From positions 1 through 9,985 of the forward strand of contig JAJDEC010000416.1 in assembly GCA_029259995.1 (NCBI GenBank): a DNA stretch of 9,985 nt, in the 5' to 3' direction. The DNA comes from Phycisphaerae bacterium. Its GTDB lineage: Bacteria > Planctomycetota > Phycisphaerae > UBA1845 > UTPLA1. The translations under genes were made by a program, and so were the position numbers. Under the pieces are notes generated by a model. The model was given only the letters and a program-made list of their open reading frames with translations, ran no database searches and had not been told where the DNA came from. Below are positions 7,057 to 9,985 of this stretch, in pieces. The first letter of the stretch is position 1. Each line of letters starts with the position of its first letter.

Positions 7057-7389
7057 TTACATTGACAGTTGTTCGGCGCGATTCCGCATTTGCAATCCGT
7101 GCACGAGGGCGGCGCCGCCCTTGATGGCGGTCGCGACATGAACGGCTTCGGTCATCTGTTCAATATTGGATCCCTTCTCCAGGCTCGTCTGTGTGTATGC
7201 GTCGATGCAATAGGGGCATTGAACGGCATGCGCGACGGCCAGGGCAATCAGGGCCTTTTCGCGCTCACTCAATGCACCCTCTTCAAACACGGCCCCGTAA
7301 TACTGACTGAACTTCTCCCAGAGTTCGGGGGCGTCCTTGCCGATCTCGCTGAATCGCGCGAGGTCTTTCTGATCGTAGTAGCCGGGCAT
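7057..7389 (-). CDS. Arsenosugar biosynthesis-associated peroxidase-like protein (AhpD/CMD fold)
   Basis: The product is 110 residues with the all-helical carboxymuconolactone decarboxylase/AhpD fold. The redox motif is CPYC (Cys58-Cys61) within HAVQCPYCIDAYT. The His that normally follows CxxC by four residues in AhpD is Tyr65 here; related small proteins next to arsS, as I recall them, share this Tyr, so it is probably a subfamily trait and not damage. His54 and His84 remain near the site. The likely role is thiol redox chemistry supporting ArsS, for example handling arsenic or cysteine oxidation state; this is inferred from association. CAGGAG lies 6 bases before ATG 7389, the best ribosome site on this strand. 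It is the first gene of the minus-strand unit leading to arsS. A palindromic repeat lies about 43-68 bp upstream. Confidence 0.9.
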   Translation of the reverse strand: MPGYYDQKDLARFSEIGKDAPELWEKFSQYYGAVFEEGALSEREKALIALAVAHAVQCPYCIDAYTQTSLEKGSNIEQMTEAVHVATAIKGGAALVHGLQMRNRAEQLSM

Positions 7390-7431
7390 GGCGATCTCCT
7401 GATGCTAAGTTCGTATTGGGAATCGTTCATC

Positions 7432-7457
7432 GTGTGGAACCGGCTAATAGCCGGTTC
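7432..7457 (+). repeat. Palindromic intergenic repeat, copy 2
   Basis: GTGTG is followed by a 9-bp stem, GAACCGGCT (7437-7445) and AGCCGGTTC (7449-7457), around an AAT loop. Compared with copy 1 at 4480-4505, one C-G pair at the loop has become T-A, so both arms changed together. It lies in the upstream region of the arsenosugar unit and could fall in its leader or promoter. Confidence 0.65.
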
Positions 7458-7637
7458 GTTACGGGCAATAGGCCTGTGGCGGATTCAATGAACCATTCTG
7501 CATTTCAACTTAGATTCCGTTTCACGCGCGGGCGAATGCGTCATTGTGCGATTCCTGGCGATCGGCATCCGCGATGGGATCGTTTCGATCGCCGTGATGC
7601 GTGATTCTATCCGTCAGCCGAATTTCGTGAGCGCAAC

Positions 7638-7675
7638 AAAAAGAGAAGACGCCGCCACAAGGACGACGTCTTCTC
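7638..7675 (-). terminator. Strong Rho-independent terminator of the PEP-CTERM gene
   Basis: On the minus strand GAGAAGACG (7675-7667) pairs with CGTCTTCTC (7651-7643). Five further inner pairs including wobbles give a stem of about 14 bp with a 5-base loop. Five T follow immediately (7642-7638). It starts about 43 bp after the TAA of the PEP-CTERM gene and separates it from the arsenosugar unit downstream on the same strand. Confidence 0.85.
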
Positions 7676-7717
7676 GGATAATTGCTCTTTCCCCTTGGTT
7701 CTTAGAACGAAGGAGCG

Positions 7718-8464
7718 TTAGCGGCGTCGGCGAATCAAGGCGAGGCCACCGAGACCCATGAGGGCCAGCGTTGCAGGCTCCGGTACCGGATTGACGACGT
7801 CGCCGAACGTCATGCCGACGACGAGATTGTCAACGCGAATCGTCTCGTTTTCGCTCGAGTCCGACTGGCGAAGGGCAATCGCCGTGACGGAGAGGCCGGG
7901 ATCGGCCAGGTCCGCGCCAAGAATCGACGTGTCCGTGTCGAGGAGTGCGTCGATCCAGAGCTGGGATTCATTTGTGTCCTGGTTGTAGCGAACGATGGCG
8001 CGATACGTCGTGCCGTAGGACAGGTCCGAGGCCCACGATGCGTCGGCCGTGCTGCTGTTCGTGGCGATGCCGACTGTGAAGTCGCCGCCGCCCGTCGGCG
8101 CCTGAACGTCGACGCGAGCGCGGAAGTTCGAGGAACCGCCGTCGCTGAAGTGGATGAAGTACTCGAAGTCCGTTCCGGAGAACGGAGCGCCGAGATCGTC
8201 GACCGAGAAGTCAACGCCGAAGTACACATCGCCCGTCGAGCCGGCGAACGTCTTGTTTGCATCTTCGGAAGGCGCGCCGTGCTCAACGACTGCCTGACCG
8301 CCGGAGACGAGCAGGTCGCCGGCCGTTCCGCTGTGCGTTGCCCAGCCGCCATTCGGCACCAGGGAACCATCCGGATAGTCAAAGTTGTCAAACGTCAAAA
8401 TGCCTGCGTTTGCCGTGCTGACGGCGAACAACAGTGCAACGGCAGCTGCGATCTTCGTTCTCAT
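7718..8464 (-). CDS. PEP-CTERM sorting domain protein, secreted
   Basis: The product is 248 residues. A signal peptide (MRTKIAAAVALLFAVSTANA, cleavage after Ala20) precedes a beta-rich body with phrases such as DVYFGVDFSVDDLG, FEYFIHFSDG and YRAIVRYNQDTNESQLWID. These suggest a concanavalin-like/LamG-type jelly roll, although the fold is only inferred. The C-terminus (226-248) is a classic PEP-CTERM signal: PVPEPAT, a hydrophobic helix ALMGLGGLALI, then RRRR. Proteins with this tail are processed by an exosortase in the membrane and are linked to exopolysaccharide or surface-layer functions. No exosortase is in the window. ATG 8464 is chosen over the in-frame TTG at 8479 because that TTG lies within the ribosome-site region. 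It is a monocistronic gene with its own terminator, divergent from the secreted-protein gene at 8868. Confidence 0.9.
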   Translation of the reverse strand: MRTKIAAAVALLFAVSTANAGILTFDNFDYPDGSLVPNGGWATHSGTAGDLLVSGGQAVVEHGAPSEDANKTFAGSTGDVYFGVDFSVDDLGAPFSGTDFEYFIHFSDGGSSNFRARVDVQAPTGGGDFTVGIATNSSTADASWASDLSYGTTYRAIVRYNQDTNESQLWIDALLDTDTSILGADLADPGLSVTAIALRQSDSSENETIRVDNLVVGMTFGDVVNPVPEPATLALMGLGGLALIRRRR

Positions 8465-8469
8465 ACGAT

Positions 8470-8477
8470 CCTCCTCC
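8470..8477 (-). promoter_or_regulatory. Shine-Dalgarno GGAGGAGG fixing the start at 8464
   Basis: On the minus strand GGAGGAGG ends 5 bases before ATG 8464. It rules out the longer TTG start at 8479, which would make the ribosome site part of the coding region. Confidence 0.8.
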
Positions 8478-8514
8478 AAGTATCCTCAAGGCTTGTGTGC
8501 GAACCGGCGCAACG

Positions 8515-8528
8515 ATTCCCGAGGGAAT
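8515..8528. promoter_or_regulatory. Palindrome ATTCCC-GA-GGGAAT, possible operator
   Basis: This is a 6-bp inverted repeat with a 2-base centre, 51-64 bp upstream of ATG 8464 on the minus strand, where a promoter or operator would be expected. It is short, and no second copy was found in the window. Confidence 0.25.
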
Positions 8529-8782
8529 TCTGGACCGAATTGCACGTAATCTACGAGGGCGGGAACGCTTCTTTCCGCCCATCCATGTCTGAATAGAGTA
8601 AGCGAATTCACGACAGGGTCAAAGAGATTCGAGTCAAGAATCCGTTAATCTGAAGCGAACTTTCTCGGGCCCCCGACTCTGTGAAATCCCGGCAAACCCG
8701 TTCAGATACTCGACTTACCAATCTCCAACCCACTCCAAAGGCGACTTTGAGGTAGCCCATTTTTGATCGGCGGATTGTGGCC

Positions 8783-8848
8783 GCGACCGGGTCCCAACAC
8801 GTCGTCCCCCAGGTACGGCGATACCGGACGTGTCGCCAGGGACCTCGC
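8783..8848 (+). promoter_or_regulatory. Nested 66-nt stem-loop in the leader of the secreted-protein gene
   Basis: Four helices nest on one axis. GCGA 8783-8786 pairs with TCGC 8845-8848. After a 3-base bulge, GGTCCC 8790-8795 pairs with GGGACC 8839-8844. ACACGTC 8797-8803 pairs with GACGTGT 8827-8833, and GGTA 8812-8815 pairs with TACC 8822-8825 around a 6-base loop. That is 21 Watson-Crick pairs with asymmetric internal loops, ending 6 bases before the ribosome site at 8855. There is no T-run, so it is not an ordinary terminator. A cis-acting leader RNA or mRNA-stabilising structure is plausible. I do not match it to a known riboswitch class. Confidence 0.45.
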
Positions 8849-8867
8849 ATTCGTGGGAGTATGACCA

Positions 8868-9985
8868 ATGAGGAATACCATACGGGCCGCAACGCTCGGA
8901 ATGGCCGTCGGAATTCTGGCGGTAGGAACCGCCCAGGGCGCGATCATCGCAACGTTCGCGTTTGCAACGCTGATCGCGCCGCCGCCCAGCACAGTGCCGG
9001 GGGCACTGCAAAGCAACACGCTGATTTACGTGTTTGACGAGCTTCAGGGCATTGCCGTGCCTGGATCAATCCCCGTCGACATAACGACGGCGGGAAGCTA
9101 TGACAACGCGGCGGCATTGACGCCTGGCGCGATCCCCACAGGCACTGTTGTGGATGTGCACTTGGTGCATTTCGATCAAGTCGGGCCGGGGACAAGTTCG
9201 TCGAGCGGCACCATTGAATTTGACGGCGACATCATCGGTATTCAAGTGCTGAGTTCGACTTTGAATACGGCGGATGGCCTGGGAACGGCCGGCGCCTATC
9301 CGACAGGCAATCCGTCGCGTGGATTGGAATGGACCAGCGAACTCGTCTTCGTGTTTCCGTCGTTACGACAGATTCGCGTCAACCTTGAAACATCCAACGT
9401 GATTGATCAGATTCGTGTGTTTACGAGACCCGAAGAGGGACCGCCGGAACCGAAGCCGTTCGTTTGGGAATTCTCGCTCGATATCGGTTCCGACAAGGAA
9501 CTGAGCGATCCGCAGTTCGACGGCGACGAAGGGTTCGATCCGGGCGACGTGTATTTCTCCAATGAAGGCCCCGTGACACCGCCGCTCGTGCCCTGCGGTC
9601 GCGATGCAAACTTCAAGGATGATCAGTTGCTGTTTCCGAACGATCCGTTTCCGAATCCGCCGGACTGCGGCGCGCCGCCATTCTCGGCCGCGCCGGTCGG
9701 CTCCAACTGTCCGCCGCAGGAATGCTTCTTCGAGTTCTTTGATCTGGATGCGCACGATCAGATCGATATCGATCTGCGACAATGGATCCCGCCCGACAGT
9801 CCATTGGAACAGCCGCTGCCGCAGGGATTCCTGTATCCCGATGGACAGGCGCCAAACTGCATCTTCGACTTGAAGTTCGTGCTGCTGTCCTATGACGACG
9901 ACAAGGCAGCCAACTGGACAGTCGGTGACGTGTCGGTCACTGTCTCTTCCCCGGCGGGTGTAAGCAGCTATGGCTCTGCGGCCGC
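8868..9985 (+). CDS. Secreted Asp-rich, cysteine-containing protein, truncated by the window end
   Basis: The frame is open from ATG 8868 to the right edge (372 codons seen, no stop), so the C-terminus is missing. GGGAG at 8855-8859 lies 8 bases before the ATG. A signal peptide (MRNTIRAATLGMAVGILAVG, with TAQGA following) predicts export. Residues about 25-187 form a beta-rich domain with VVDVHLVHFDQVG (94-106), GTIEFDGDIIGIQVL (114-128) and RGLEWTSELVFVFP (151-164). Residues about 198-360 differ: they contain Cys243, 267, 281, 286 and 331, acidic stretches (FDGDEGFDPGD at 217-227, FDLDAHDQIDIDL at 291-303) and many Pro. They could hold disulfides and calcium, but I recognise no named domain. 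A PEP-CTERM tail may lie beyond the window, given the neighbouring gene, but this is untested. It is transcribed divergently from the PEP-CTERM gene. Confidence 0.8.
   Translation, partial: MRNTIRAATLGMAVGILAVGTAQGAIIATFAFATLIAPPPSTVPGALQSNTLIYVFDELQGIAVPGSIPVDITTAGSYDNAAALTPGAIPTGTVVDVHLVHFDQVGPGTSSSSGTIEFDGDIIGIQVLSSTLNTADGLGTAGAYPTGNPSRGLEWTSELVFVFPSLRQIRVNLETSNVIDQIRVFTRPEEGPPEPKPFVWEFSLDIGSDKELSDPQFDGDEGFDPGDVYFSNEGPVTPPLVPCGRDANFKDDQLLFPNDPFPNPPDCGAPPFSAAPVGSNCPPQECFFEFFDLDAHDQIDIDLRQWIPPDSPLEQPLPQGFLYPDGQAPNCIFDLKFVLLSYDDDKAANWTVGDVSVTVSSPAGVSSYGSAA

Larger units (their letters stand above)
7390..7717. other. 328-bp intergenic region between the PEP-CTERM gene and the arsenosugar unit
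   Basis: Both flanking genes are on the minus strand. The region holds the ribosome site of the AhpD-like gene (7396-7400), the palindromic repeat at 7432-7457 and the terminator of the PEP-CTERM gene at 7638-7675. The promoter of the arsenosugar unit should lie between about 7400 and 7637, but I could not pick out a convincing -35/-10 pair. I see no gene in 7458-7637. Confidence 0.6.
8465..8867. other. 403-bp divergent intergenic region between two secreted-protein genes
   Basis: It must contain outward-facing promoters for the PEP-CTERM gene (minus) and the secreted protein at 8868 (plus), but no clear sigma-70 pair was found for either. Visible elements are the palindrome at 8515-8528, a repeat-like stretch GGCTTGTGTGCGAACCGGC at 8490-8508, a small GCGA-tetraloop hairpin (CAAAG and CTTTG, about 8737-8750) and the nested stem-loop at 8783-8848. 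Short frames inside lack ribosome sites and known motifs. Confidence 0.5.

Noticed and set aside
8687..8770. Possible cyclic-di-GMP (GEMM) riboswitch, from GGCAAACC followed later by GGTAGCCC
   Set aside because: The central conserved GACGCAAAGCC segment and the helices that should bring the two pieces together are absent. The GCGA-capped hairpin between them is not in the expected arrangement.
1..9985. CRISPR array, tRNA, rRNA, insertion sequence or phage attachment site
   Set aside because: No regularly spaced repeats, tRNA cloverleaf, rRNA-like stretch, transposase or integrase was seen on either strand.

Overview
This window looks like a chromosomal segment of a planctomycete, probably of the Phycisphaerae type. 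The DNA is GC-rich. One protein ends in a textbook PEP-CTERM sorting signal with a PEPAT motif and a basic RRRR tail, two more proteins carry Sec signal peptides, and there is a large exported HEAT-repeat protein. The phylum assignment is an inference from gene content; no rRNA or taxonomic marker is present.

Layout, left to right. (1) 1-471: the 3' part of a homocysteine S-methyltransferase-like gene. Its reading frame is broken by a TAA at 55-57, and the family's zinc-binding cysteines are all substituted. A Rho-independent terminator follows at 474-501. (2) 502-3235: an 18-bp dyad and a near-perfect sigma-70 promoter drive an 821-residue exported HEAT-repeat protein, which contains a degenerate response-regulator receiver domain lacking its phospho-acceptor. 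(3) 3236-4357: two GC-rich hairpins, then prs (PRPP synthetase, a divergent subgroup). (4) 4358-4565: a convergent intergenic gap holding one copy of a palindromic repeat. (5) Minus strand, 7389 down to 4566: a small AhpD-like arsenosugar-associated protein, the radical SAM enzyme ArsS, and a DUF819 multi-pass membrane protein. The first two genes form a tight pair with a 21-bp gap, and the membrane protein follows after a 130-bp gap. A second copy of the palindromic repeat lies just upstream. (6) 7638-8464, minus strand: a PEP-CTERM protein with a strong terminator. (7) 8465-8867: a 403-bp divergent intergenic region with a nested stem-loop directly before the next ribosome binding site. (8) 8868 to the right edge: a secreted, cysteine-containing, Asp-rich protein cut off by the window end.

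How the genes work together: the clearest pathway is arsenosugar biosynthesis (ArsS plus the peroxidase-like partner), although the usual ArsM methyltransferase is not in view. The adjacent DUF819 protein is a possible transporter for this pathway, by position only. The two right-hand genes encode envelope or extracellular proteins that share a divergent control region. The most promising undescribed elements are the repeat family with a compensatory stem change, the structured leader at 8783-8848, and the pseudo-receiver domain in an exported HEAT protein.
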